Source: Pectobacterium aquaticum
GTDB lineage: Bacteria; Pseudomonadota; Gammaproteobacteria; Enterobacterales; Enterobacteriaceae
Length of the DNA: 64,000 bases
NCBI RefSeq assembly: GCF_003382565.3
Contig: NZ_CP086253.1
Coordinates: 2,418,001 to 2,482,000, forward strand
Direction of reading: 5' to 3'
Shown: piece by piece, positions 34,633-43,262 of the stretch
How the letters are laid out: every line of letters begins with the position of its first letter
Position numbering within the stretch: position 1 is the first letter of the stretch
Program-made: the position numbers and the translations under genes
Notes under the pieces: generated by a model
Told to the model about the DNA's origin: nothing
The model's database searches: none
The model's input: the letters and a program-made list of their open reading frames with translations, nothing else

Positions 34633-34977
34633 ATCACTTACAGTCCTTTTGTATCCAATAGAGACATCTCTCACATTCTTTATGGTTTATCGGCAGTCGT
34701 CGGCATTTTCTTAAGGATGCATCAGATTTATCTCTTCTTTTGGCGTAAATTTCACCATGCGTATCGCGATGTATAGTCGCGCAACAGTTCACTACCGTTA
34801 CCGTTAGACTTTCGTGGTAACCTTAAGTACGATTCATTAAATTAAAGCAACATTTCTGTTACCAAAGGAGCATGATGCGTTCCTTACCCGCGCAAGCGCG
34901 TGCTATGTGCCTGCGAACAGTGACTTATTGTGTCATGAGACCCCCTCCACTATTCATTCTCCGCGCTTTTCTGCCTC
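34633..34977. other. Intergenic region upstream of sitABCD
   Basis: No gene is supported. A rightward frame from 34872 is considered and rejected separately. Nothing else recognisable. Confidence 0.35.
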
Positions 34978-35007
34978 TTGACTTAAATGATATTGATAAT
35001 TATTCTC
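34978..35007 (+). promoter_or_regulatory. sitABCD promoter with overlapping Fur box
   Basis: TTGACT (34978) and TATTCT (35001) are spaced by 17 bases, a good sigma-70 arrangement. GATATTGATAATTATTCTC (34989-35007) matches the 19-bp Fur consensus at 16 positions and covers the spacer and -10, so iron-loaded Fur should repress. The promoter is 35 bases before the sitA start. Confidence 0.75.
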
Positions 35008-35041
35008 AAGTAATGTTTTCACGGTTTGTAAGGATATCCGC

Positions 35042-35956
35042 ATGATTGGTTTTCACACTCATTTACCTGCCCTACTCCATCGCATCGCGCTACCGTGCGC
35101 TCTACTGCTTTTAGTCAGCACCTCCGCTCAGGCGGTTGAAAAGCTTAAAGTCATCACGACCTTTACCATCATTCAGGATATCGCACAAAATATCGCAGGT
35201 GATGCCGCGACGGTTGAGTCCATTACTAAACCCGGTGCGGAGATTCATGATTATCAACCGACACCGCGTGATATTGTTAAAACACAGTCTGCACAGTTGG
35301 TGCTGTGGAACGGCATGAATCTCGAACGCTGGTTTACGCGCTTTTTCGAGAACGTAAAAAATGTGCCTGCCGTTGTCGTGACGGAAGGTATCACGCCGCT
35401 TCCTATCCGCGAAGGTGCCTATAATGGCAACCCAAACCCGCATGCCTGGATGTCCCCTTCCAATGCATTAATCTATATCGAAAATATCCGCAAAGGTCTG
35501 GTGCAGGCCGATCCTGCCAATGCAGAGACGTATAACCGTAACGCCAAAGCTTATGCAGAAAAAATTAAGGCTCTCGACGCGCCGCTGCGCGAGCGTCTTG
35601 CCCGTATCCCAGAACAGCAACGCTGGTTAGTCACCAGTGAAGGTGCCTTCAGCTATCTGGCGAAGGATTATCAGTTCAATGAAGTCTATCTCTGGCCAAT
35701 CAATGCTGACGAACAAGGTTCGCCGCAGCAGGTGCGTCGGGTTATTGATACTGTGCGAGAGAAGGCTATCCCTGTCGTATTCAGCGAAAGCACCATTTCT
35801 GATAAGCCAGCAAAGCAGGTCAGCAAAGAAACCGGGGCGAAATATGGCGGCGTGCTGTATGTTGATTCGCTGTCTACAGAGAAAGGTCCTGTACCGACCT
35901 ATATCGACCTGTTACAAGTGACGGTGGAAACCATCGCTAAAGGATTTAATCAATGA
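35042..35956 (+). CDS. sitA: Mn2+/Fe2+ ABC transporter substrate-binding protein SitA
   Basis: A 304-residue periplasmic metal-binding protein of the cluster A-I family (SitA/YfeA/PsaA). A signal peptide of about 32 residues ends at SAQAVEKLKV. Metal ligands expected for the family are in GAEIHDYQPTP and NPHAWMSPSNAL, with further acidic residues in FSESTISDKPA and YVDSLS. It is the first gene of a four-gene operon under a Fur box; the stop overlaps sitB by ATGA. Confidence 0.93.
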   Translation: MIGFHTHLPALLHRIALPCALLLLVSTSAQAVEKLKVITTFTIIQDIAQNIAGDAATVESITKPGAEIHDYQPTPRDIVKTQSAQLVLWNGMNLERWFTRFFENVKNVPAVVVTEGITPLPIREGAYNGNPNPHAWMSPSNALIYIENIRKGLVQADPANAETYNRNAKAYAEKIKALDAPLRERLARIPEQQRWLVTSEGAFSYLAKDYQFNEVYLWPINADEQGSPQQVRRVIDTVREKAIPVVFSESTISDKPAKQVSKETGAKYGGVLYVDSLSTEKGPVPTYIDLLQVTVETIAKGFNQ

Positions 35957-36843
35957 GTAGTGATCGAGCAGTACAGTCATTAGACGTCAATGATGTTTCG
36001 GTTACTTACAGCAACGGGCATCAGGCTATTCGCCATGCTTCTTTTTCCCTAACCGGTGGAACGATTTGCGCCTTGGTTGGTGTCAACGGCAGCGGAAAAT
36101 CGACGTTGTTCAAAAGCATTATGGGGTTGGTCAAACCAACCTCAGGGCAGGTATTGCTCAACCAGCAACCGATCTACCAAGCACTGAAACAAAATCGGGT
36201 TGCCTATGTTCCACAAACGGAAGACGTAGACTGGAATTTCCCCGTTTTGGTTTCCGACGTAGTCATGATGGGCCGCTACGGGAGGATGAATTTCCTGCGC
36301 ATCCCCAGCAAACAAGACCGCGCTATTGTGGCGGAATCGCTGGAGCGCGTCGGGCTCTCGACACTGCAACATCGCCAGATCGGTGAACTGTCCGGTGGAC
36401 AGAAAAAGCGCGTCTTTCTGGCACGGGCGCTGGCTCAACAAGGCAGCGTGTTGCTGCTGGATGAGCCTTTCACCGGCGTAGACGTTAAAACAGAGAACGC
36501 GATTATCGACCTGCTCCGCACCTTGCGCGATGAAGGGCATTTGATTCTGGTGGCAACCCATAACCTCGGTAGCGTGCCTGAGTTTTGTGACAACGTTATC
36601 TTGGTCAATCGTACCGTTTTAGCCGCAGGGCCGACGCACAGCACCTTTACCCAAAGCAATTTGGAGAAAACGTTTGGGGGTGTTCTGCGACACATCAACC
36701 TCGGAGGTTCTCATCTTCACGATGATGACGATGTCCGCTCGGTGACCGTATTAACAGACGATGAGCGTCCGGCCGTGTTCTATGGGTCGACCAAGAGCGA
36801 TCCTCCTGCGTCACGCGTGATACCGGAGGAGAAACAGCCCTGA
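35953..36843 (+). CDS. sitB: Metal ABC transporter ATPase SitB
   Basis: A 296-residue ATPase powering the SitABCD importer. Walker A is GVNGSGKSTLF (residues 43-53), the signature is LSGGQKKRVFLARAL, and Walker B is LLLDEPFTGVD. The tail contains HLHDDDDV, a His/Asp-rich patch. Its stop and the sitC start share one base (TGATG), so translation is coupled. Confidence 0.94.
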   Translation: MSSDRAVQSLDVNDVSVTYSNGHQAIRHASFSLTGGTICALVGVNGSGKSTLFKSIMGLVKPTSGQVLLNQQPIYQALKQNRVAYVPQTEDVDWNFPVLVSDVVMMGRYGRMNFLRIPSKQDRAIVAESLERVGLSTLQHRQIGELSGGQKKRVFLARALAQQGSVLLLDEPFTGVDVKTENAIIDLLRTLRDEGHLILVATHNLGSVPEFCDNVILVNRTVLAAGPTHSTFTQSNLEKTFGGVLRHINLGGSHLHDDDDVRSVTVLTDDERPAVFYGSTKSDPPASRVIPEEKQP

Positions 36844-37706
36844 TGATCGATATCCTGTTGCAGCCATTCAGCTATAACTACATGGTCAAGGCGATCTGGG
36901 TCAGCGCGATTGTCGGCGGCGTGTGTGCTTTTCTTTCGGCGTACCTGATGCTGAAAGGCTGGTCGTTGATGGGCGATGCGCTCTCCCACTCTGTCGTCCC
37001 CGGTGTCGCAGGAGCCTATGCTCTGGGCCTGCCCTACGCGGCGGGTGCATTTTTTACCGGCATGCTCGCCGCACTGGCAATGACCCTGATTCGTCACATT
37101 ACCCGATTGCGCGAAGATGCGATTATCGGCTTTATTTTCTCAACGTTTTTCGCTGTCGGCCTGCTGATTATTTCACTCAACCCGACATCGGTTAACGTGC
37201 AGTCCATCATTTTCGGCAATATTTTAGGCATCGCCGACGAAGATGTCCTGCAAGTTGAAATCATTATCGGCGTGACGTTCGTGATTCTCTGCCTGCTGTG
37301 GAAGGATCTGTTGGCCGTGTTCTTTGATGAGAACCATGCCCGCTCGATCGGTCTTTCCCCACTGAAGCTGAAAATTCTGTTCTTTACGCTGCTGAGTGCC
37401 TGTACGGTCGCGGCACTGCAAACTGTCGGCGCAATTTTGGTGATTGCGATGGTGATTACGCCCGGTGCCACCGCTTATCTGCTCACCGATCGATTTGGTC
37501 GTCTGGTTGTGATTTCTATTGCACTGGGTGCGATCACCAGCGCGGTTGGAGCGTACCTGAGTTTCTTCCTCGATGGCGCAACCGGTGGCGTGATTGTCAC
37601 GTTGCAAACCGTCGTCTTCCTGTTGGCATTTGTCTTTGCACCCAAGCATGGGTTGCTGGCCTCGCGCCGCCTGCGGTTACGCGATCAATCAGGAGATGCA
37701 TTATGA
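36843..37706 (+). CDS. sitC: Metal ABC transporter permease SitC
   Basis: A 287-residue inner-membrane permease of the ABC-3 family with about eight helices. Conserved stretches LMLKGWSLMGDALSHSVVPG (residues 35-54) and ARSIGLSPLKLKILFFTLLS are present. Paralogous to the next gene, with which it forms the channel. It overlaps sitD by ATGA. Confidence 0.93.
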   Translation: MIDILLQPFSYNYMVKAIWVSAIVGGVCAFLSAYLMLKGWSLMGDALSHSVVPGVAGAYALGLPYAAGAFFTGMLAALAMTLIRHITRLREDAIIGFIFSTFFAVGLLIISLNPTSVNVQSIIFGNILGIADEDVLQVEIIIGVTFVILCLLWKDLLAVFFDENHARSIGLSPLKLKILFFTLLSACTVAALQTVGAILVIAMVITPGATAYLLTDRFGRLVVISIALGAITSAVGAYLSFFLDGATGGVIVTLQTVVFLLAFVFAPKHGLLASRRLRLRDQSGDAL

Positions 37707-38560
37707 CGCTCATTAGCTGGCTCATCGATCCCCTGTCTTACCCGTTTATGCAGCGTGCGCTACTTGCCGCCGTCGTCACCGGTACGGTCTGCGCCGTGCT
37801 GTCGTGCTATCTGGTGCTGAAAGGCTGGTCGCTAATGGGGGATGCCATTTCCCATGCCGTGCTGCCCGGTATCGTTGTTGCGTTCTTACTGGGGATCCCG
37901 TTGGTCATCGGCGCTTTCGTTTCCGGTATTTTTTGTGCGGTCGCGACGGGATACGTGAAAGAACACAGCCGGGTCAAAGAAGACACGGTAATGGGGATCA
38001 TCTTTTCTGGCATGTTCGCGCTGGGGCTCGTGATGTTTGCTCGCATCGATACCGATCAGCACCTGAATCATATTCTGTTTGGTAACGTGCTGGGCATCAC
38101 TCAGCAAGAGCTAACGCAAATATTATTGATTGCTGGAGTGACGCTGGCCGTTATTTTATTGAAACGGCGAGATTTCATGCTGTACTGCTTCGATCCCAAT
38201 CATGCCCGCGTTATCGGCCTGCCCGTTAAGCTGCTGCACTACGGATTGCTGAGCCTGTTGGCAATGACCATCGTTGCATCATTACAGGCCGTCGGCGTTA
38301 TTCTGGTGATCGCGATGCTGATTGCACCGGGCATTATTGCCTTCATGGTCTGTAAGCGCTTTGAACGGATGGTTATCGTCGCCACGCTGGTTTCCGTCAT
38401 TTCCTGTATTGCTGGCACCCTGATCAGCTTCTACATCGATGGTGCCACAGGTCCTTGCATCGTCATCGTTCAGGCACTGTTTTTCGCGCTGTCGCTCACC
38501 TACCACCAGCTTAAACAACGTCGTCAGGCCGCATCTCAGTCTGTCACCAACGCGCTGTAA
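37703..38560 (+). CDS. sitD: Metal ABC transporter permease SitD
   Basis: A 285-residue second permease of the SitABCD/YfeABCD importer. LVLKGWSLMGDAISHAVLPG and NHARVIGLPVKLLHYGLLSL parallel the same positions of SitC. About eight helices. It closes the operon and is followed by a stem-loop. The operon imports Mn2+ and Fe2+ in relatives; which metal dominates here is not shown. Confidence 0.93.
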   Translation: MTLISWLIDPLSYPFMQRALLAAVVTGTVCAVLSCYLVLKGWSLMGDAISHAVLPGIVVAFLLGIPLVIGAFVSGIFCAVATGYVKEHSRVKEDTVMGIIFSGMFALGLVMFARIDTDQHLNHILFGNVLGITQQELTQILLIAGVTLAVILLKRRDFMLYCFDPNHARVIGLPVKLLHYGLLSLLAMTIVASLQAVGVILVIAMLIAPGIIAFMVCKRFERMVIVATLVSVISCIAGTLISFYIDGATGPCIVIVQALFFALSLTYHQLKQRRQAASQSVTNAL

Positions 38561-38584
38561 TCCTCCAGCCCTCAGCTTTTTAGC

Positions 38585-38620
38585 ATGACGTAACCGGAAA
38601 ATAACCGTCGGTTACGTCAT
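38585..38620 (+). terminator. Stem-loop after sitD
   Basis: A 12-bp stem, ATGACGTAACCG with CGGTTACGTCAT, 24 bases after the sitD stop. No U-run follows. Confidence 0.55.
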
Positions 38621-38832
38621 CAATCCGCTATTTCATTACCTTATCTAACGGATTGAGCGTCATCCTAACCCCGCTATTTTTAATTCCGACTATACTTGTT
38701 TCTCATTATCTCGGCCTATCGGTTATCACTGTGCGATAGATTCCATTTTTATTGTGCTCAATGGGTTATCGTAAACGAATCACCCCCAGTGAACAGCAGA
38801 GTATCTGGCAACATCAACGGGAGGATGACCTT

Positions 38833-39693
38833 ATGTGGCAAGCTATCAGCCGACTTTTGGAAGAACATCACGGTACTGCGGATATTCAGGAGCGTCGAGA
38901 ACTATCCGGTGGTGAAATACATCCAGCCTGGTACGTCCGCTACGGTGAGCATGACGTCTTCGTAAAATGCGATAGTCGTGAAATGCTGGCCAAATTCACG
39001 GCTGAAGCCGATCAACTTCACTTGCTGAGCCGCAGCAATACGGTGCGTGTACCTGCCGTCTATGGTGTCGGTAGCTCACGCGATAACAGTTTCCTGCTGC
39101 TGCAATATCTGCCCGTCAAACCGTTGGATGCACACAGCGCCTGGTGCCTGGGTGAACAGTTAGCACGCCTGCATCAATGGAGCGACCAGCCACAATTTGG
39201 GCTGGATTTTGATAACGACCTCTCAACAACGCCTCAGCCAAACAGCTGGCAGCGACGCTGGGTGACCTTTTTTGCTGAACAGCGTATTGGTTGGCAGTTA
39301 CAGTTAGCGGCAGAAAAAGGGATGCATTTTGGTCACATTGAAACACTGATCGCACGCGTTGAGGAACGTCTGGCAGGACATCAACCCCAGCCGTCGCTCT
39401 TGCACGGTGACCTATGGCCAGATAATTGTGCGAATAGTCAGGATGGCGCTTATCTGTTCGATCCGGCCTGCTATTGGGGAGACAGAGAATGTGATTTAGC
39501 GATGCTGCCGCGCTATCCTTCCCTGCCCGTGCAAATTTATGATGGTTACCAGAGCGTGTGGCCGCTGGATAAAGGGTTCATCGAGCGTCAGCCCATTTAC
39601 CAGATTTATTATCTACTTAACCGAGCCAATCTTTTCGGCGGCAAACACATTGTTGAGGCACAACAGCTCATTGAGCGGCAGCTTTTAATCTAA
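38833..39693 (+). CDS. yniA: Fructosamine kinase family protein YniA
   Basis: A 286-residue kinase-like protein, identical in length to E. coli YniA. The phosphotransferase motif LLHGDLWPDNC and the metal-binding FDPACYWGDRECDLAM are clear, as in fructosamine-3-kinases, which phosphorylate glycated amines. GGGAGG lies just before ATG 38833; the frame is open upstream to 38752 but the conserved start is MWQAISRLLEE. It converges with yniB. Confidence 0.94.
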   Translation: MWQAISRLLEEHHGTADIQERRELSGGEIHPAWYVRYGEHDVFVKCDSREMLAKFTAEADQLHLLSRSNTVRVPAVYGVGSSRDNSFLLLQYLPVKPLDAHSAWCLGEQLARLHQWSDQPQFGLDFDNDLSTTPQPNSWQRRWVTFFAEQRIGWQLQLAAEKGMHFGHIETLIARVEERLAGHQPQPSLLHGDLWPDNCANSQDGAYLFDPACYWGDRECDLAMLPRYPSLPVQIYDGYQSVWPLDKGFIERQPIYQIYYLLNRANLFGGKHIVEAQQLIERQLLI

Positions 39694-39748
39694 GGCGAAA
39701 TGGTTGCACTGATATGAAGAGCTTGATCTAAGGTGAGAAGAATACCGC

Positions 39749-39773
39749 GTCTGGCGCAACGGCTGCGCCAGAC
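39749..39773. terminator. Stem-loop between yniA and yniB
   Basis: GTCTGGCGCA pairs with TGCGCCAGAC around a five-base loop between the two converging genes. There is no U-run, so its efficiency is uncertain. Confidence 0.6.
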
Positions 39774-39779
39774 CGTTAA

Positions 39780-40328
39780 TCAGACTGGCAACCCTAATAA
39801 ACGTAACACCAGATAGCCAATACCCGCGATAATCACCGGCAGGATATAAAGCGGAAAGAATTGCACAAAAATCGTGTGTCCAGGAACAATAACACGTGAT
39901 TCCAGCGTTTCACGCGTGTTCCCACCATCACCTTTCATTTTTTCCAGAATCAGTTGATCTTCAATACCTTCCTTAATAGCCTTCGCCTGACGAGACATCC
40001 GGGCACCCGAAACCTGCAAAGCCAGGCCAATAAAAATCAGGATGTAGATCAACCAAAACATCAGCGTCGCCCCACTGAAAAAACGCGTAAAATCAGGTAC
40101 CGGCGAGTTGTACCAAAAAATATTCAGGAAAGGCGTATTAAAGCGCACCATGTCGACCATCAGGTGCACAAAATCCAGGAGAACAGCATCAATACCCTGT
40201 TTTTTCTGGGTATACGCGTAGAGATAATTAGCCAGCGAGACGAAGGTTGAAAGCAGCGCGGGGATAAAAAGGATCCATCCGGCAATGCGTTTAACGACGG
40301 CAATTCGGCCAGCCTGTTGATACGTCAT
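39780..40328 (-). CDS. yniB: Inner-membrane protein YniB
   Basis: A 182-residue membrane protein close in length to E. coli YniB (178). It has three or four hydrophobic segments (AGWILFIPALLSTFVSLANY near residue 16, LMFWLIYILIFIGLALQV near 90, and a C-terminal one) and a cytoplasmic charged region between. Function is unknown. It lies between yniA and yniC as in E. coli, divergent from yniC. Confidence 0.92.
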   Translation of the reverse strand: MTYQQAGRIAVVKRIAGWILFIPALLSTFVSLANYLYAYTQKKQGIDAVLLDFVHLMVDMVRFNTPFLNIFWYNSPVPDFTRFFSGATLMFWLIYILIFIGLALQVSGARMSRQAKAIKEGIEDQLILEKMKGDGGNTRETLESRVIVPGHTIFVQFFPLYILPVIIAGIGYLVLRLLGLPV

Positions 40329-40514
40329 GAGAACCCCTTCTTAGCGACGCAACATCGGTAATGTATCGTTTTAGTACGACGGGTAGCCTACTGTAACTTT
40401 ACGCGCAGTCAACACTTTATCTCCCGCATAGCCAGAGTCGTACCCTGCAACTCGACTTATTAGGGTATAGTTTATCCGTAAACTTTCTTTTCTTTTGCTG
40501 ACGGAGCCAGTGGT

Positions 40515-41180
40515 ATGTCCTTTGATTCTTCTATACGCGCGGCGATTTTCGATATGGATGGGCTGCTGATTGATTCAGAACCGTTGTGGGACAAAGCCGA
40601 ACTGGAGGTTATCGCCTCGCTTGGCGTCGATATTTCACGACGAGACTCCATGAAAGATACTCTGGGTTTACGCATCGATATGGTGGTCGAACTCTGGTAT
40701 CAACGCTCCCCTTGGACGACACCTGCCCGAGACGAGGTTGTCCGCCGTATTGTCGATCGTGCGATGGAGCTCGTTGCTGAACAGCGTCCCCTCCTGCCCG
40801 GCGTCGAACATGCACTGCAACTGTGCCGTGAACAGAATCTCAAAATTGGACTGGCTTCCGCTTCGCCGCTCCGCATGCAGCAGCAGGTGCTGCGAATGTT
40901 TAACCTGGAAAACTACTTTGATGTCTTAATGTCAGCCGAAACACTGCCATATAGCAAGCCTCATCCAGAAGTGTATTTGAATGCAGCAAACGGACTCGGC
41001 GTTCCTCCGACACAGTGTGTGACGCTGGAAGATTCGGTGAACGGCATGATCGCAACCAAGGCGGCACGCATGCGTTCAATCGTTATTCCACAGGCTGAGT
41101 TTCGCGATGACGCACGCTGGGCGCTGGCCGATTATAAGCTGGATTCTCTGGATCAGCTTGCTACTGAGCATTTAGCCTGA
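40515..41180 (+). CDS. hxpB: HAD sugar phosphatase HxpB (YniC)
   Basis: A 221-residue haloacid-dehalogenase phosphatase; E. coli YniC/HxpB dephosphorylates hexitol and 2-deoxyglucose phosphates. Motif I is AIFDMDGLLIDSEPLWDKAE (nucleophile Asp), motif II is LASASP, and motif IV is VTLEDSVNGMIA. It marks the left edge of the pectin-catabolism block; in E. coli the next gene in this order is ydjM. Confidence 0.94.
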   Translation: MSFDSSIRAAIFDMDGLLIDSEPLWDKAELEVIASLGVDISRRDSMKDTLGLRIDMVVELWYQRSPWTTPARDEVVRRIVDRAMELVAEQRPLLPGVEHALQLCREQNLKIGLASASPLRMQQQVLRMFNLENYFDVLMSAETLPYSKPHPEVYLNAANGLGVPPTQCVTLEDSVNGMIATKAARMRSIVIPQAEFRDDARWALADYKLDSLDQLATEHLA

Positions 41181-41251
41181 GAATTTTGGTGTAGGAATTA
41201 GGAACAACGAAGTAAAAGAATAGAAAGCAACCATCGCAGGATATGACGAAA

Positions 41252-41279
41252 GCGTGGCCAGTCTATTGGCTGACCACGT
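41252..41279. terminator. Imperfect stem-loop between hxpB and kdgF
   Basis: CGTGGCCAG and CTGACCACG can pair with one mismatch around a short loop between the converging genes. No strong U-run is present on either strand. Confidence 0.35.
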
Positions 41280-41288
41280 GTTGAGGCA

Positions 41289-41624
41289 TTATAGGAAATC
41301 CGCTCGCTTAGGCGAGAAAGCATCGATCAGTACGCTGCCATCTTCCAGCGAGACCACACCGTGCATCTCGTTTTTCACCGCCAGATAGGCGTCGCCGGTT
41401 TTCAGGATACGTTTTTCACCTTCGATCACGACCTCAAAGCTGCCAGCGGCAACATAAGCAATCTGATCGTGGATTTCATGGAAGTGCGGCGTACCAATTG
41501 CACCTTTATCAAAGTGCACGTAAACCATCATCAGCTCATCGCTCCAGGTCATGATTTTACGTTTAATGCCACCGCCCAACTCTTCCCATGGCGTTTCATC
41601 ATCAATAAAGTATCTTCTCATCAT
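41289..41624 (-). CDS. kdgF: Cupin KdgF, unsaturated uronate linearisation
   Basis: A 110-111-residue single-domain cupin. KdgF converts the 4,5-unsaturated galacturonate released from pectin oligomers into the linear keto form used by KduI. The metal-binding cupin motif is TPHFHEIHDQIAYVAAGSFE (residues 47-66), with a second His in KNEMHGVVS. Start ATG 41624 or the adjacent ATG 41621, after GAGGAG. It is divergent from the kduI remnant and kduD, with a KdgR box between. Confidence 0.93.
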   Translation of the reverse strand: MMRRYFIDDETPWEELGGGIKRKIMTWSDELMMVYVHFDKGAIGTPHFHEIHDQIAYVAAGSFEVVIEGEKRILKTGDAYLAVKNEMHGVVSLEDGSVLIDAFSPKRADFL

Positions 41625-41783
41625 CCTCTCTCCTCTAACGCTTTTATTGCCCATACCTTTTTATTGCGTCAACAAACCGTGCACGACCGACAACAAGGGT
41701 ATGGCTATGGATTGCGACATTTTAGCCACATCAGTACCAGAAGAAACATAAAATAAGCAAAACCATGACGGCCCTCAAGAAAT

Positions 41784-41804
41784 AAATAAAACATTATTTC
41801 ATTT
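41784..41804. promoter_or_regulatory. KdgR box between kdgF and the kduI remnant
   Basis: The sequence AAATAAAACATTATTTCATT agrees well with the KdgR palindrome (A/T-rich GAAACAnnGTTTC type) that controls pectin genes in soft-rot bacteria. Its position 160 bases before kdgF on one side and before the kduI remnant on the other suggests that both promoters were under KdgR. KdgR dissociates on binding 2-keto-3-deoxygluconate. Confidence 0.75.
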
Positions 41805-41920
41805 TTATTGAATTCGCATCCCATCCAAACTATCATCCCGCATAACAAGAAAGAACCGGGCAGGTTGAGGAGCAGGTGACGTTGTCACTGCCACGCAGCA
41901 TCATCTGTTTCGCCCGGCGC

Positions 41921-42143
41921 TTTCACCAAGAACGGTTAGTCATGAAATGGCCGTTTTTCACATGATGGGCAGCAGCAGGCAACGCGTCATTGAGTAATAA
42001 AAAACGAGCGGGCGGTGATTTCACCGATCTGGTCGATGCATTCCGGTGTTAGCACCAGACGCTACACCTTTATCTGGGGCATGGTTGGCGAGAATCACGT
42101 TTTCGGTGACATGGGTCACGTCAAGGTTAGCGAGTTACGTTAA
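41921..42143 (+). pseudogene. kduI: kduI 3' remnant (5-keto 4-deoxyuronate isomerase)
   Basis: The last 46 codons before the TAA at 42141 read in frame as ...AVISPIWSMHSGVSTRRYTF, then [20 protein letters not shown] and ELR, closely matching the C-terminus of KduI (E. coli [40 protein letters not shown]). Upstream, EMAVFHMMG and QQATRH are recognisable in other frames, so at least two frameshifts and stops separate them. The N-terminal two thirds are missing. It directly precedes kduD. Confidence 0.85.
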
Positions 42144-42226
42144 TCGCTTTCAACCGGAATTACCGGTGTTCCCTACAGTAACAGCTAACGACTAAGTATT
42201 TTGTCGCTTATAGAGAGATTACAGAT

Positions 42227-42988
42227 ATGATTTTAAATTCTTTTGATTTGCAAGGTAAAGTTGCTCTGATCACGGGTTGTGATACGGGTTTGGGTCAGGG
42301 CATGGCTATCGGTCTGGCACAAGCAGGTTGTGATATCGTCGGCGTCAACATCGTTGAACCGAAAGATACTATCGAAAAAGTCACCGCACTGGGACGCCGC
42401 TTCCTCAGCCTGACCGCCGACATGAGCAATGTCTCTGGTCATGCTGAACTGGTAGAGAAAGCCGTTGCTGAATTTGGTCACGTTGACATTCTGGTCAACA
42501 ACGCCGGTATCATCCGTCGTGAAGATGCGATTGAGTTCAGCGAGAAAAACTGGGACGACGTAATGAACCTAAACATTAAGAGCGTTTTCTTTATGTCTCA
42601 GGCCGTTGCTCGCCAGTTCATCAAGCAAGGTAAAGGCGGTAAGATCATCAATATCGCTTCTATGCTGTCCTTCCAGGGTGGTATCCGTGTACCTTCTTAT
42701 ACCGCATCAAAAAGCGCCGTTATGGGCGTAACCCGTCTGATGGCGAACGAGTGGGCAAAACACGGAATCAACGTCAACGCCATTGCACCGGGATATATGG
42801 CGACCAACAATACCCAGCAACTGCGCGCCGATGAAGAACGCAGCAAAGAAATTCTGGATCGTATCCCAGCTGGCCGTTGGGGTTTGCCACAGGATCTGAT
42901 GGGTCCATCCGTCTTCCTGGCATCCAGCGCATCTGACTACATCAATGGTTATACGATTGCCGTTGATGGTGGCTGGCTGGCTCGCTAA
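42227..42988 (+). CDS. kduD: 2-deoxy-D-gluconate 3-dehydrogenase KduD
   Basis: A 253-residue short-chain dehydrogenase reducing 2,5-diketo-3-deoxygluconate to 2-keto-3-deoxygluconate, the last step before KDG kinase. Cofactor motif TGCDTGLGQGMA (residues 17-28), NNAG at about 89, and catalytic YTASK at about 158 are present. E. coli KduD also has 253 residues. The isomerase KduI that makes its substrate is normally encoded just upstream; here only a remnant is left. Confidence 0.96.
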   Translation: MILNSFDLQGKVALITGCDTGLGQGMAIGLAQAGCDIVGVNIVEPKDTIEKVTALGRRFLSLTADMSNVSGHAELVEKAVAEFGHVDILVNNAGIIRREDAIEFSEKNWDDVMNLNIKSVFFMSQAVARQFIKQGKGGKIINIASMLSFQGGIRVPSYTASKSAVMGVTRLMANEWAKHGINVNAIAPGYMATNNTQQLRADEERSKEILDRIPAGRWGLPQDLMGPSVFLASSASDYINGYTIAVDGGWLAR

Positions 42989-43026
42989 GGGAAATTTTTC
43001 TTAGCAGCATTTCGCCAACCTACGAT

Positions 43027-43057
43027 AAAAAGCACAATTCCGGTTGTGCTTTTTATT
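43027..43057 (+). terminator. Terminator after kduD
   Basis: AAAAAGCACAA pairs with TTGTGCTTTTT around a four-base loop, about 40 bases after the kduD stop. Confidence 0.85.
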
Positions 43058-43123
43058 TGTTTTTCAAGTTGTTATTTCGATTTTCATGATTCTTTCTCCT
43101 GTCAAAATCCTTTCTTAAAAAAA

Positions 43124-43153
43124 AATCAAAACAACGTTCCGACTTTGATCACA
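43124..43153 (+). promoter_or_regulatory. CRP-like and weak KdgR-like sites before pelW
   Basis: TCCGA-N6-TCACA (43138-43153) matches the CRP consensus at eight of ten core positions. It overlaps a weaker KdgR-like run, ATCAAAACAACGTTCCGACTT, at 43124-43144. Activation of pectin genes by CRP is established in Dickeya; binding here is inference. Confidence 0.45.
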
Positions 43154-43201
43154 CTTTCGATATTGCGTGCATGACGGCAAGGTTAATAGCGCAATATAAT
43201 C

Positions 43202-43224
43202 AATCAAAACAGTGTTTCTATTTA
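43202..43224 (+). promoter_or_regulatory. KdgR box upstream of pelW
   Basis: ATCAAAACAGTGTTTCTATT, about 40 bases before the pelW ATG, keeps the AAACAnnGTTTC core of the KdgR operator. It likely controls the pelW-togMNAB transcript. Confidence 0.65.
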
Positions 43225-43262
43225 TAAGGAACTGTTCACACGGTTCCATAAGAAGGTACTCC

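Noticed and set aside
34872..35045. Rightward frame of 57 codons ending in an ATGA overlap with sitA, preceded by AAAGGAG
   Set aside because: The consensus promoter with the Fur box lies inside it (34978-35007), so most of the frame would not be on the sitA message; the spacing to either ATG is too short and the protein resembles nothing.
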